From assembly GCA_017625775.1 (NCBI GenBank), contig JAGAKE010000021.1, positions 1 through 57,163 of the forward strand: a stretch of DNA of 57,163 nucleotides. The letters run 5' to 3'. This stretch comes from Fibrobacteraceae bacterium (GTDB lineage: Bacteria; Fibrobacterota; Fibrobacteria; Fibrobacterales; Fibrobacteraceae). The notes below the pieces were generated by a model, which was not told the origin of the DNA, searched no databases, and saw nothing but the letters and a program-made list of their open reading frames with translations. Shown here one piece after another: positions 1 through 9,310 of the stretch. The first letter of the stretch is position 1. Each line of letters opens with the position of its first letter. Both the position numbers and the translations under genes were made by a program.

Positions 1-150
1 CTGAAGTGTTTCAAGGTTAATTAAGCTGAGGAGTTCTTTCAAATTTGGATTGTTTTTCGCGGCCAGCGAGATAAGGTTGGCAGTGTTTTTCGGGTCCGCA
101 AAAATCGTGCGAAAGAAGTTATCGTGGTTTCTTTTTTGTGAACTTGTCAT
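1..150 (-). CDS. rpn: Rpn family recombination-promoting nuclease, N-terminal part (cut by window edge)
   Basis: Fifty codons are visible; the rest lies beyond the left edge. They encode the Rpn (PF04754, YhgA-like) N-terminus with the motif HDNFFRTIFADPKNTANL and match the intact copy at 46802-47797 almost residue for residue (one visible difference, L for I in NPNLKELL). Rpn proteins are PD-(D/E)XK-type nucleases first described as recombination-promoting and later as intragenic toxin-antitoxin anti-phage systems. The ATG at 148-150 follows AGGAAA at a good distance, and the whole 159 nt upstream is conserved with the other two copies. The catalytic part is not visible, so whether this copy is intact is unknown. 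Confidence 0.85.
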   Translation of the reverse strand, partial: MTSSQKRNHDNFFRTIFADPKNTANLISLAAKNNPNLKELLSLINLETLQ

Positions 151-309
151 GAGCGTTTTTTTATTTCCTGTTAATGTTTATATAAAACGAATTAAAGCTT
201 TGCTTAAACCGAGCAATGCCTCTACTTCTATAAAACGCTTGAGAAAGGAAATTCGAACAAAAATTTTTGAAAAAGATATTTTACAGAAATGCGGCAGGAA
301 TTGCGAAGG
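151..309 (-). repeat. Conserved rpn leader, copy 1
   Basis: On the minus strand this is the same roughly 160-nt sequence that precedes the rpn genes at 13063 and 46802. It begins CCTTCGCAATTCCTGCCGC, contains TTTTTGTTCGAATTTCC and the inverted pair GCATTGCT / AGCAA, and ends with AACAGGAAATAAA before the ATG. It is immediately preceded by AGCAATCT, the end of a short palindromic element also found before the other copies. Intergenic conservation this high indicates that the leader was duplicated together with the gene; it may carry the promoter and an RNA structure. Confidence 0.75.
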
Positions 310-1250
310 AGATTGCTGGCAACAAGAACCGCAAGCAAGTTACTAGCGATGTTATTTTTATAACTTAATTCTACTGAGTTCTGCTGTAAAATAATGGAGA
401 GTCGAAAATTTTATTATAGGACGTTCAAGATTTTGTTTTGTTTGAATGCTTGTAATAAAATAATGAAGATATTTCTCAATGAGTTGCCTATTATCTTGTA
501 ATTCTTTAAACTAGTTGTTATCAATTTTTGTTGGACTGCCTATGTCTTCATCTTCAATCACTAAGGATTTTGAAAAATCCAAGGCAGGAATTCTGCCTTT
601 TGCACTTTTTTCTTTACGAGAGGAGGTCTTAAAAAAGTAACAATGTGAAATTCCGTTATTTTTAGGTTTATGAGCATTAGTTCTAAATGGAATAGCGAAG
701 GTTAAATGGCAAATGGATAGCAGCAACACAAAATGAGGCCGTTGAGGCTTTCCTAGGATTTCAAAATGAGTTTTATGCTTATCAAAATAATTTTGTTTTA
801 AGCAAACAATTGAATAATTGCGCAAAATACCTCCAAAAAAAATGCTGTTTTTTATACCTTCATATAAAAAACAGCGAAATTTAGTCTTTCTTTTTTTTCT
901 CAGGTAGCGACCTACCACCCTGTTTCTTCTATTTAGCCTTTCTTTTTTTCTCAGGTGGCGACCTACCACCCTGTTACTATTACAAATATACAATCTCTTT
1001 TTAGAAAAAACAAGAGCAATTTGCAAACAGATTGTTTCTACTCCTAGCGAGTATCAATATTCTCTCGATTTGAAAAATATTCTGTTAATTTTGGTTTTCT
1101 TTCCTATTTTTCTTTTCCATATACTGGAAAAAAATTAAATGTTCTAGAAGTTTGGAGTTTGAATGCTAAACAATACAATAAGATTTTATTTTTTTTCAAA
1201 TTAACAATTCAAAAAAATTAGGTATTAATATTTAAGTTGTTTATGAAAAA
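310..1250. other. Long AT-rich intergenic region without a convincing gene
   Basis: Apart from the tandem repeat at 881-977 nothing recognisable is seen. A 171-codon open frame on the minus strand (511-1026) has low-complexity content, no family resemblance, and includes the translated tandem repeat, so it is not called. Base composition is strongly AT-rich with long homopolymer runs. It separates the left rpn island from the pseudopilin operon. Confidence 0.5.
881..977. repeat. Two-copy tandem repeat, 51-bp period
   Basis: Two near-identical copies of about 45 bp (881-925 and 933-977) share CAGGT(A/G)GCGACCTACCACC preceded by a pyrimidine tract. Each copy contains a short inverted repeat (GGTAG-CGAC-CTACC in the first). 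Two units only, so not a CRISPR array. Function unknown. Confidence 0.7.
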
Positions 1251-1284
1251 AAAATCTCGTTAGCTTTTAACTAACGAGATTTTT
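1251..1284 (-). terminator. Rho-independent terminator of the pseudopilin operon
   Basis: A 13-bp perfect stem (AAAATCTCGTTAG with CTAACGAGATTTT) and 7-nt loop lies 16 bp beyond the stop of the giant pseudopilin gene. A/T runs on both sides make it potentially bidirectional. Confidence 0.85.
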
Positions 1285-1299
1285 GAGGAAATGCTCAAA

Positions 1300-4200
1300 T
1301 TACCAGTTATTAAACTTTAAATTCATTTGGCCTTGAGGTTCTAAGAATATAGAGCATGGGCCTCCTACAGGAACAGCAACCCAACCACCGCAAGAATGTG
1401 AAATAGTTGTTACTGAGCCATTACATGCCTGCACTTTGACTGAAACAGGAGTTGAAGGAGCCCACCAACATCCTATTTGAATATTCGAAGCAGCATCCAT
1501 CACATATTTTATACAACCATTTGCCGAGGCACTATAGTCAGCCTCTTTAGCTACACTTGTAGAATTGCTTTCATTACATGCAAATTCACCTCCACCAGAG
1601 CCACTTTCTGTAAATTCAACACTGCAATTATGAGAAGTTGAGCCTGTGCTATTGGTTAAAGTTATAGTGTAGTTAGAAGTCCCTGCTGTACTTGGTGCAG
1701 TGAAGGACGGTAATGCACCACCTGTATATGAATTTCCTTGAACAGATGTTCCTGAAATTTCATAGTCACAACCACTTGAACAGCCCGCTACTCCTGTAGG
1801 AGTAATAGTAACACTTGAATTTACTTCAAATGACAAATTATCTGGACAACTAAATGTTGGTTCTGTACCACTACCACCGCCACCTGAGCCACCACCAGCA
1901 CATTCGGTAGGAATAGAACCAGAAATAGAAATATCCGTGTAATTCCAAGATGGTAAACTCATATAATAACCACCATTGACCTTCGTAATACCTAAAGCAT
2001 TTAAATTATTTTCGCATGTAGTAGCATCATAACAAGAATTAGTATTTGTAACCGCAACCCCATTAATTTTTGTTGCTGACCCACCGATATTTAGCTTTGA
2101 AGCACTCGTAAAGAATATACAATTATAATCACTAGAATTATAAGTTCCACTATTTGTTTTTATTGCAGAACAATCATTACAATATGATGAACATTCACAC
2201 GGATTAACAACACTTCCGCCTTCTTCATAAGTAACTTTAAACTCACATTCATCACTACCTTTAGAGTTTGAAACATTCCATGTGTATGTTTTTTCACCAG
2301 CGACACCTTCTCCTGTAAATGAAACTTCACCACCTGTATAACCAGAACCAGTAGCACTTGTTCCATCAATCGTATAATTACAGCCGTTTGTACAACCTGT
2401 TAATGATTGTGGTGTCACAGAGACATTGGAATTTAAAGCTACTCCTGTTAAATCTGCAGGGCATGTAATTGTTGGAGCAATTTCTTCAACGATGACTGAA
2501 TAAGAACATTCTGCAGAACCTTTATCGCCACTAGTTACACTAAATGTATATGTATGTGTACCAATTGCTGTCGGAGTAATTGTATATATTGCACTTCCGC
2601 CTGTTGATGCAGGAGCTCCGTTTCCAGACAAACTGTCTCCCCATGCACTTCCTGCATAATTCGTGGTAAATTTAAATGATTCTCCTAAGCCAATCGTAGT
2701 TTTATCAACAGAACATGAGAGTGGAGATTTAACATTTATTGAGTGAGTACAAATAACTTTACCATTGTGCTTGAGGTTATATGTATAAGAACCCTCGCTC
2801 AATTTTCCTATTGATGTACTATTCCAAATAGACCAAGATTGTAATGTCGTTGTTCCGACAGAGGCTCCATCTTTAAAGATTTCTACCGATGGAGTGGTTG
2901 CATTACTTGCATTGTTTTTGAATACGAAATACAAATCAGCTGATGTATAGAAATCATTTTCTCCACTAATACCATGATTATATGTAGAAACTCCACATGT
3001 TGCACTCACACTACCGGAACCTTCATTAAACCCTACGTTAAAACCACAGCTTGCTGTAGCACCATCTTTTGGTCGTGTAATGTTTATTGTTGTAGGAACA
3101 GTTCCTGAGCCATCTGTATTCGTAAAGCTCATAGAACCACCAGTATAACCAGTTCCTGAACCACTTTCATCTGTTGCAGGGGTAATTGTCCAATCACAAC
3201 CACCAACAACATTACATCCTTCCACAGTAGGAGTAATAGTTACAGGTTCTGAAGCAATTTTATTGTAAAGATCGGCAGGACATGTTAGCATAAGTCCTGG
3301 TAATGGTGGCGTATATTCACCACAAGATTGCCCAACTCCATTCAACGTCAAAGTTACTGGGTAAAGAGTTCCTGCAGTCAATTGACTGTTATAAGCGCTC
3401 AAATCAATTTCTTTTGTTGTATTCTGATTCATAGAAATAGATTCAAACCCAAGAACATTTCCAATTACGTCAGAAATACCAACCGTTACAGGAACAGCAT
3501 CACCATAATTAGCGCCTTTTACGGTAACGCTCAAAGTATTACCGCTTACGCTACAAGAAGCTTCCGCTTCAACAGCTTCTATAACTTCAAAAGGACATTC
3601 TTTTTCTTTACCCATTGCAGAAACTTTGTAATGATGCGTACCCACAACTAATTTACTGTCAGCTGTGTTTGCGCCACTATAATCATGGGTTGATGAACCA
3701 CTAGTATAATTACCTTCACCAACACGCGCACTTTCGAATGTAACTGTGTATTGGCAACCAGATGGCGGGCAATTTGCAATTTCAAAAGAAAGTGTTGGCA
3801 TACCAGCCCCTTCAACAACTTGTTCTGGCGTTACGCTACAAGTAAATTCAGCAGGTTTAATGGTCACTTTATCTGTCACGCAAGAAAGTTCTGTACCATC
3901 TTTAGTTTGTGCTTTAATGGTAAATGTATAATCAACTTCTGAAACACCTTCATTCACTCTTGTATAAAGATCAGGGTCAGAAACGGCGAACGTTCCATTC
4001 GTTGGGCAAGAAACGCCTGTAGCTGCAGTCGCGTCAATACTACCATCAGAAGGAACTACAGAACAACCATTTTCCGCAGCACCTTCTACATTTTTCATAG
4101 TTGAAGTAATTTGCCAGGAAGCGCCATCATAAGTAGCAGAACAATTTGAAATTCCAAAAGCGTATGGGCAATCTGATGCAATAAACGAAATATTAAATGC

Positions 4201-7200
4201 AGCAGTTCCTTCCATAACTATTGCTGTTACTTTTTGCGGGTCAAAGCCTTCTTTGTTAGAAAGAAGATTTACATTCAGCGTCTGATTTCCATTTGCTTTG
4301 ATAGTTCCAGGCAAACTGAAATTTTCAGAAGCGTCTTTCAAGTAAACAGTAATTACACCACCATCAGCCAAATCACTAATTTTGAAATTCAATACTGATT
4401 CACGTAAATTAGCGCCACTATTTGTTACAGAAAATTCTCTTTCCACCCCATTCGTTACAGGAATAACTTCATTCAAAATAGTATAGCTCTGCGAACACAA
4501 ACTCTGTTCACCAACCCAGAAATTACCGCAACTTGTATTTTGTCCATTCAAACTAGTGGTATTATCAGGACATTTTACAGCCACTTTAGCATCTTTATTT
4601 TCAGGACCGTGAGTTCCTTCTTCACTGAAATTATAATCTTTAGAAGCTAAAGCACTCCCCAACCCATCAACAGTTCCTACGGTTGTTGTTATGTTATCGT
4701 TTCCATTGTAATAATATTTGTATTCACAACTATGTTCCGTAAACCAGCTGGAAGCGCCCACCCAAGGCGTTACATTAGAATCCTTAGGAACAAGACCGCC
4801 TAAATAATTTGCTTTGAAAGAACAATCTACCGAAGGAACGCTCCAACAATCATCAGCATAATCAGAACTTCTCCAGGCAATATCATAAAGTTTTGTCTCC
4901 TCATCAGAAAGTTTAAAGCCCACATATTGATAAGTTAGCGAACTCATATTAAATGCAGAAATATCATACACTTCCTTATAAAGATTTCCATCAACTCTTG
5001 CTTCTACAAGTATAGAATCCTTATTTGCTGTTAAAGACATATTAACCATTGTCGTTTGTGAAACATCAATAGTTGAGCCATTATTTTTTAGTTGTTTTTC
5101 TGCGCAAGAGTCAACACTCGTTAAGCCGGTACCTTTACAAAGTCTCGTTGTTAAGGTTCCAAAAGAACCATCACCAACACCATACACACTAAGCAACAAA
5201 TAACTAGAAGCGTTATTGTTTGAGCGTACAACAAAACCAGTATTCTGCACAAGTTCTTTATTCGCAGCAGAAACAATTGGAACTTGCATCATGCTAGTCA
5301 TTTGTCCATTTGCACCGGCTTGTTTTGTGCTCATTATAAAGGTTTGAACGCCTTTATTTTTACTTGGCAAGTTAATATAACCACTAGAAACAACTGGCTT
5401 ATTAAAGCCATCATTTTGCATAAATTGCCAATTAGCTGTAGCACTTCCAGAAACCACGCAACCACTAGCCTCTTCGCAATCACGAATACACGTTTCTCTA
5501 TCGTTACAAGAAACCGTTAATTCAGAGAAATCTTCATAGAAACAGTGCTTATCAGTATCATTAAATTTTGCAGTCACTGTATTATTTCCAGAAATTGGCT
5601 GAAGAGTAAACGGAGAACTTGTAGTTAATTCAACCGGGCAATTATCGCCGGAACATTTCCAATAAGAGAATTTATCTGTTTCAGCTGAATAAGAAATCGA
5701 TACGTTTTCGCCTGCATAAACCGTAAAGTCGCAAGCATCGTCTGTTTTCAAACAAGTTTCAGTTTTTGAATCTGTTGAAATAGTCACAGAAGTAGCAGAT
5801 TCATTAGCCCCATCGATTTTCACCGTCAAAGTATATGGTTTCTTTTTCAAAGAAGCGTAGAGTGTGTATTCCCCCATATCTTCTGGTGTTGTCACAGAAT
5901 TATTATCACTTGGCAAGAACAAATCACAGTAATTAGGAGTCGTTATACTCTGCAAAGAAATCGCTTGGTTTGTGCCACAAGTCCAACGATTGTTTTCTTC
6001 TTCGACTCGGCAGTTCATACCGCTTGCACGCACCCATTCTCCGGAAGAAATATCGCAATCTGGTCTCTTTGCTGCTTCGGAAAAATCATTGTTGGAGCAA
6101 GCATCGGGATAGGCGTTACAATATTCGGTGATTCCTTCACGCTTAATATTCGCTGAACCGCTTAAGAATATAGTGTGCGTAAATGGCATACCAATTACAC
6201 AACCATCACAAGGCTGCATTAACTGGAACAACATGCTATTATTTTCTGCATCAGAGCCTGCATCTACAGAGAATACTGGAATACTTAATGGCCCTGCTGA
6301 AGAAGGCGTAAAGGTTGCCGTGTAAACGACAGACGAGCCATTCGAATTATCGCGAATAGAAACTCCGCTTTGAGGTGTTACAGTCCAACCATTTGGCAAA
6401 GCAGAAGCCATAATATCAACAGAAACTGGCATTGCACGAGAAGATTGCGGAACTACTAATTTTACTTCACGAGTCGAACTTTTTAACAATTCCTGATTAT
6501 CTGTTTCAAACGCTACAGATGGAGCATCACCAGAAGTTCCAGAAACGACAACATAGAATGGAACGCTTCCATAATTTTTTGAACTCTTATATACACAAGT
6601 GAAAACGCCTTCAGCGATAGGAGTTGTGCCATCGTAAAGTTTAGCGGTTGTATTCAATCCAGAAGGAGTGCAACTTACATTAGATGGATCTTTTACTTCA
6701 TCAGCTCCATTTAAATTCAAAACATTATAATAGTCAGGCAATTTTCCTACGGCATCTGTAGTTAAATAAACTACACGAGGAAGCACGATAATTGACGGAT
6801 TGATTTCTTCTGTTTGATCTACAGTAGGCTCTTTTTCTCTAGCTTCATATTGAGATTCAAGAGTTACACCAAGTTGCGGAGCCGTTGCAATGTAGAATAC
6901 ATCTTTCCCTGCTAAAACAAAATCACCAAGATTTACTCCACCTAAAGACTCTTCTGTAGCAATTTGCCCACCGCAAGGCGAACCATCGTTGTTACAAATA
7001 ATCGCAGCGTCTGTGAGTTTTTCTACCAATGTTGGATTATAAGTAATTGAAGAACTTTGTAAAGAACCTAACCCTTTACATGCATCTGTAGGAATATAAA
7101 TTGTTCCATCTAAATGAAAATTCAAACCATCAGTAATCCCCTGTTCTGTGTAAATAAAATAATTTTTTGCTCTTCCACCTAATTTATTTGCGCCTTTTTC

Positions 7201-9294
7201 TAAATAAAGCATTACAAATGTTTCATCTGTTGTTCCTGGTAAAGTGTTTTGACATTGTATAGGGTCGTCGGCAATAATGATAAACTTTCCATCTAAAGTT
7301 CCTGTTGGACACTTAGAATCATCACTACCGCCAGAAACATTAACTACTAAGAATCCATTATACAAGTTTTCGTTTTTCTTAACTGAATCAGCAATATTTT
7401 CTGCATAACAAGCATTCAATAAATCAACAAGGTTTGGAGATTTATCCCATTTAGTAATATTCGCAGCACAACCCTTACTTGCAAATGGTTCAAATTTTTC
7501 CTTAGCCGTAACAAGTGGGTCTTTTACCTTATATTTTGCTCCATCACAACCTGGTTCTTTTATCCAAATAGCATCACAATCTTCTTTTACAGATTCTGCA
7601 CATTCTAAATCTTCTGGCTTTTCAGCTGGGAATGTTGATTGGAATTCACCTTTCACCTGGAACCATGGGCGAACACCGCATTCAGGGCGCCATTTTTTTC
7701 CTGAAGCTAATTTACAATATGGCGACGCTGTAGGGTTTGAACCATCATGATTAAGGTAACGATAACATTTACCATTAATCAAAACAGAATGTTCACCGTC
7801 ACAAGAAGTATATCCATCCCAAGAATCACTAAAAGCATATTCCGCTGGATAATCTTTTTGATTATAGGAATTAGGCGCACCAGGATAATTAATTATGTAA
7901 GACCCCATTACCGTGTGCGGATCAGAGCAATCATAAGCTCCCCAATAATTGTAACAAGTTTTAGGCCACTTCCAATAAGTATCTTTATATGTGGCAAATG
8001 TTACATCTGTCCAACCTTCTGGCATATAATAAATATAAAAGAGGTTATCTTTATATGGCTTATTTTTATATATTTGTTTATCTTCCGCTTCATCAGTTCG
8101 TTCATTACTCCACCATTCTCTTGTTTCACATTTTTGATCAGTACCAGAACACATTCGAGGGTGTCCTGAATTAGCCTCATTAGCTTCATAAAAGACTCTA
8201 TCCTCTCTCAAGGCATTATAATCGCTCCATGGGTGTCCTGCCTTAATATAAATTTTTGAATTTTCATCTTTACCTAACACAATTTTATGATATGAACCAT
8301 GATTATCAGAATCAGTCCATAAAGGCTTTGTTCCTGGCATCCATATGTTACCATCTACAGTAAATGAATTATTACTAGGTACTGGCTTAATCCAAACATA
8401 AGCGTCATCTTCTAAACATAAATTTCCGTGAATAGATAACGGCTTATTATTTAAACTTGTATTCAAAACCCCACCAAGGAAAACATTACCAACTATATTA
8501 AATGGACCACCACTAACTTGCGTTACTCCATTTTCAAAATAAGCGTCTTCAGTTATGTTAATTCCTCCCTTAAAATCACCCCCTACGTAAAGATTTTTCC
8601 CACTAATTCCTTGGTTTTCAGTAGATGCATTTCCGCCAACACAAGCTAATTCACCAACGTTAACATTATTACCACTTAATGTTGCATCTCCTGTAACCAC
8701 AAAAGATTTTGTGACTGTTTGAGGGTTTCCCTTCCAATTACCATTAATAACACCAGATGTTAATTGAACATTACCAGCACCATTATACCCTCCCCCAAAA
8801 TAAGCATATTCAAAATCAATACTAGAAGAATCTTTTGTTTGTGGCACACGAACTTGATACAAACCAGTCACGTTCAAAATTGCTACTTCTGTATGCCGCG
8901 TGTCGTTTCTTGATTTCCCAGAAGAAAGTAATTTTAATTTATATGTATTTCCTTCAGTACTTACCCCAGTGAGCCAAACATTATAAGTCTGTTTTTGATT
9001 ATTAAATGGTTTTAAAACAGAGTCTAATAAAATCGGTTTCTTATCATTTTGAAAATATTGTGTAACTAATCCACCTACATCGTTTGCATGGTAAGTCATC
9101 CACGCTCTAGCATTTTCAATACCAGCTAAAGAACTTTGGTAAGCCTCGCGCTGTAACATACGGCCAGCACTAGAACGCCCTTCGGAGGTTATCCATTTAT
9201 AGGTAGCAGTTGCCGCAATAGTTGCTATCATCATAAACAGCAACACTGTGATAAGAGAAACACCTGCTTTTTTATTTTTTAATTTGTTTTGCAT
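1300..9294 (-). CDS. Giant PilX/GspK-like minor pilin with modular adhesin-like body
   Basis: Encodes 2664 residues from the ATG at 9294, chosen because AGAGG lies 6 nt upstream; an in-frame upstream ATG at 9327 overlaps the preceding gene. The N-terminus has a type III prepilin signal (KNKKAG, then VSLITVLLFMMIATIAATAT). The +5 residue is not Glu, as is usual for PilX/GspK tip subunits. Next come a Gly/Asn-rich repetitive stretch (about 160-310) resembling a beta-helix, many Cys pairs, an InlB-B-repeat-like segment (about 1148-1245), a concanavalin-like stretch (about 1246-1480), and Ig-like modules with recurring CPADL...GC..GCDW...GYTGG near 2001, 2271 and 2480 plus divergent copies near 1811 and 2188. 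A GGGSGGGGSG linker is near 2465. Last gene of the operon. Probable role: extracellular pilus-tip adhesin (inferred). Confidence 0.8.
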   Translation of the reverse strand: MQNKLKNKKAGVSLITVLLFMMIATIAATATYKWITSEGRSSAGRMLQREAYQSSLAGIENARAWMTYHANDVGGLVTQYFQNDKKPILLDSVLKPFNNQKQTYNVWLTGVSTEGNTYKLKLLSSGKSRNDTRHTEVAILNVTGLYQVRVPQTKDSSSIDFEYAYFGGGYNGAGNVQLTSGVINGNWKGNPQTVTKSFVVTGDATLSGNNVNVGELACVGGNASTENQGISGKNLYVGGDFKGGINITEDAYFENGVTQVSGGPFNIVGNVFLGGVLNTSLNNKPLSIHGNLCLEDDAYVWIKPVPSNNSFTVDGNIWMPGTKPLWTDSDNHGSYHKIVLGKDENSKIYIKAGHPWSDYNALREDRVFYEANEANSGHPRMCSGTDQKCETREWWSNERTDEAEDKQIYKNKPYKDNLFYIYYMPEGWTDVTFATYKDTYWKWPKTCYNYWGAYDCSDPHTVMGSYIINYPGAPNSYNQKDYPAEYAFSDSWDGYTSCDGEHSVLINGKCYRYLNHDGSNPTASPYCKLASGKKWRPECGVRPWFQVKGEFQSTFPAEKPEDLECAESVKEDCDAIWIKEPGCDGAKYKVKDPLVTAKEKFEPFASKGCAANITKWDKSPNLVDLLNACYAENIADSVKKNENLYNGFLVVNVSGGSDDSKCPTGTLDGKFIIIADDPIQCQNTLPGTTDETFVMLYLEKGANKLGGRAKNYFIYTEQGITDGLNFHLDGTIYIPTDACKGLGSLQSSSITYNPTLVEKLTDAAIICNNDGSPCGGQIATEESLGGVNLGDFVLAGKDVFYIATAPQLGVTLESQYEAREKEPTVDQTEEINPSIIVLPRVVYLTTDAVGKLPDYYNVLNLNGADEVKDPSNVSCTPSGLNTTAKLYDGTTPIAEGVFTCVYKSSKNYGSVPFYVVVSGTSGDAPSVAFETDNQELLKSSTREVKLVVPQSSRAMPVSVDIMASALPNGWTVTPQSGVSIRDNSNGSSVVYTATFTPSSAGPLSIPVFSVDAGSDAENNSMLFQLMQPCDGCVIGMPFTHTIFLSGSANIKREGITEYCNAYPDACSNNDFSEAAKRPDCDISSGEWVRASGMNCRVEEENNRWTCGTNQAISLQSITTPNYCDLFLPSDNNSVTTPEDMGEYTLYASLKKKPYTLTVKIDGANESATSVTISTDSKTETCLKTDDACDFTVYAGENVSISYSAETDKFSYWKCSGDNCPVELTTSSPFTLQPISGNNTVTAKFNDTDKHCFYEDFSELTVSCNDRETCIRDCEEASGCVVSGSATANWQFMQNDGFNKPVVSSGYINLPSKNKGVQTFIMSTKQAGANGQMTSMMQVPIVSAANKELVQNTGFVVRSNNNASSYLLLSVYGVGDGSFGTLTTRLCKGTGLTSVDSCAEKQLKNNGSTIDVSQTTMVNMSLTANKDSILVEARVDGNLYKEVYDISAFNMSSLTYQYVGFKLSDEETKLYDIAWRSSDYADDCWSVPSVDCSFKANYLGGLVPKDSNVTPWVGASSWFTEHSCEYKYYYNGNDNITTTVGTVDGLGSALASKDYNFSEEGTHGPENKDAKVAVKCPDNTTSLNGQNTSCGNFWVGEQSLCSQSYTILNEVIPVTNGVEREFSVTNSGANLRESVLNFKISDLADGGVITVYLKDASENFSLPGTIKANGNQTLNVNLLSNKEGFDPQKVTAIVMEGTAAFNISFIASDCPYAFGISNCSATYDGASWQITSTMKNVEGAAENGCSVVPSDGSIDATAATGVSCPTNGTFAVSDPDLYTRVNEGVSEVDYTFTIKAQTKDGTELSCVTDKVTIKPAEFTCSVTPEQVVEGAGMPTLSFEIANCPPSGCQYTVTFESARVGEGNYTSGSSTHDYSGANTADSKLVVGTHHYKVSAMGKEKECPFEVIEAVEAEASCSVSGNTLSVTVKGANYGDAVPVTVGISDVIGNVLGFESISMNQNTTKEIDLSAYNSQLTAGTLYPVTLTLNGVGQSCGEYTPPLPGLMLTCPADLYNKIASEPVTITPTVEGCNVVGGCDWTITPATDESGSGTGYTGGSMSFTNTDGSGTVPTTINITRPKDGATASCGFNVGFNEGSGSVSATCGVSTYNHGISGENDFYTSADLYFVFKNNASNATTPSVEIFKDGASVGTTTLQSWSIWNSTSIGKLSEGSYTYNLKHNGKVICTHSINVKSPLSCSVDKTTIGLGESFKFTTNYAGSAWGDSLSGNGAPASTGGSAIYTITPTAIGTHTYTFSVTSGDKGSAECSYSVIVEEIAPTITCPADLTGVALNSNVSVTPQSLTGCTNGCNYTIDGTSATGSGYTGGEVSFTGEGVAGEKTYTWNVSNSKGSDECEFKVTYEEGGSVVNPCECSSYCNDCSAIKTNSGTYNSSDYNCIFFTSASKLNIGGSATKINGVAVTNTNSCYDATTCENNLNALGITKVNGGYYMSLPSWNYTDISISGSIPTECAGGGSGGGGSGTEPTFSCPDNLSFEVNSSVTITPTGVAGCSSGCDYEISGTSVQGNSYTGGALPSFTAPSTAGTSNYTITLTNSTGSTSHNCSVEFTESGSGGGEFACNESNSTSVAKEADYSASANGCIKYVMDAASNIQIGCWWAPSTPVSVKVQACNGSVTTISHSCGGWVAVPVGGPCSIFLEPQGQMNLKFNNW

Positions 9295-9310
9295 AGGAAA
9301 CCTCTTTTCC

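Noticed and set aside
881..977. Possible CRISPR array
   Set aside because: Only two units, degenerate pyrimidine-rich repeats, a spacer-like interval of a few nucleotides once the full 45-bp unit is aligned, and no cas genes.
511..1026. 171-codon minus-strand open frame
   Set aside because: Low-complexity Lys/Arg/Phe-rich product with no domain; part of it is the tandem repeat read as RVVGR(H/Y)LRKK twice. No Shine-Dalgarno.
7747..8169. 140-codon frame opposite the giant pilin gene
   Set aside because: Antisense shadow of a long, well-supported gene with Ile/Phe/Arg-rich artefactual composition.
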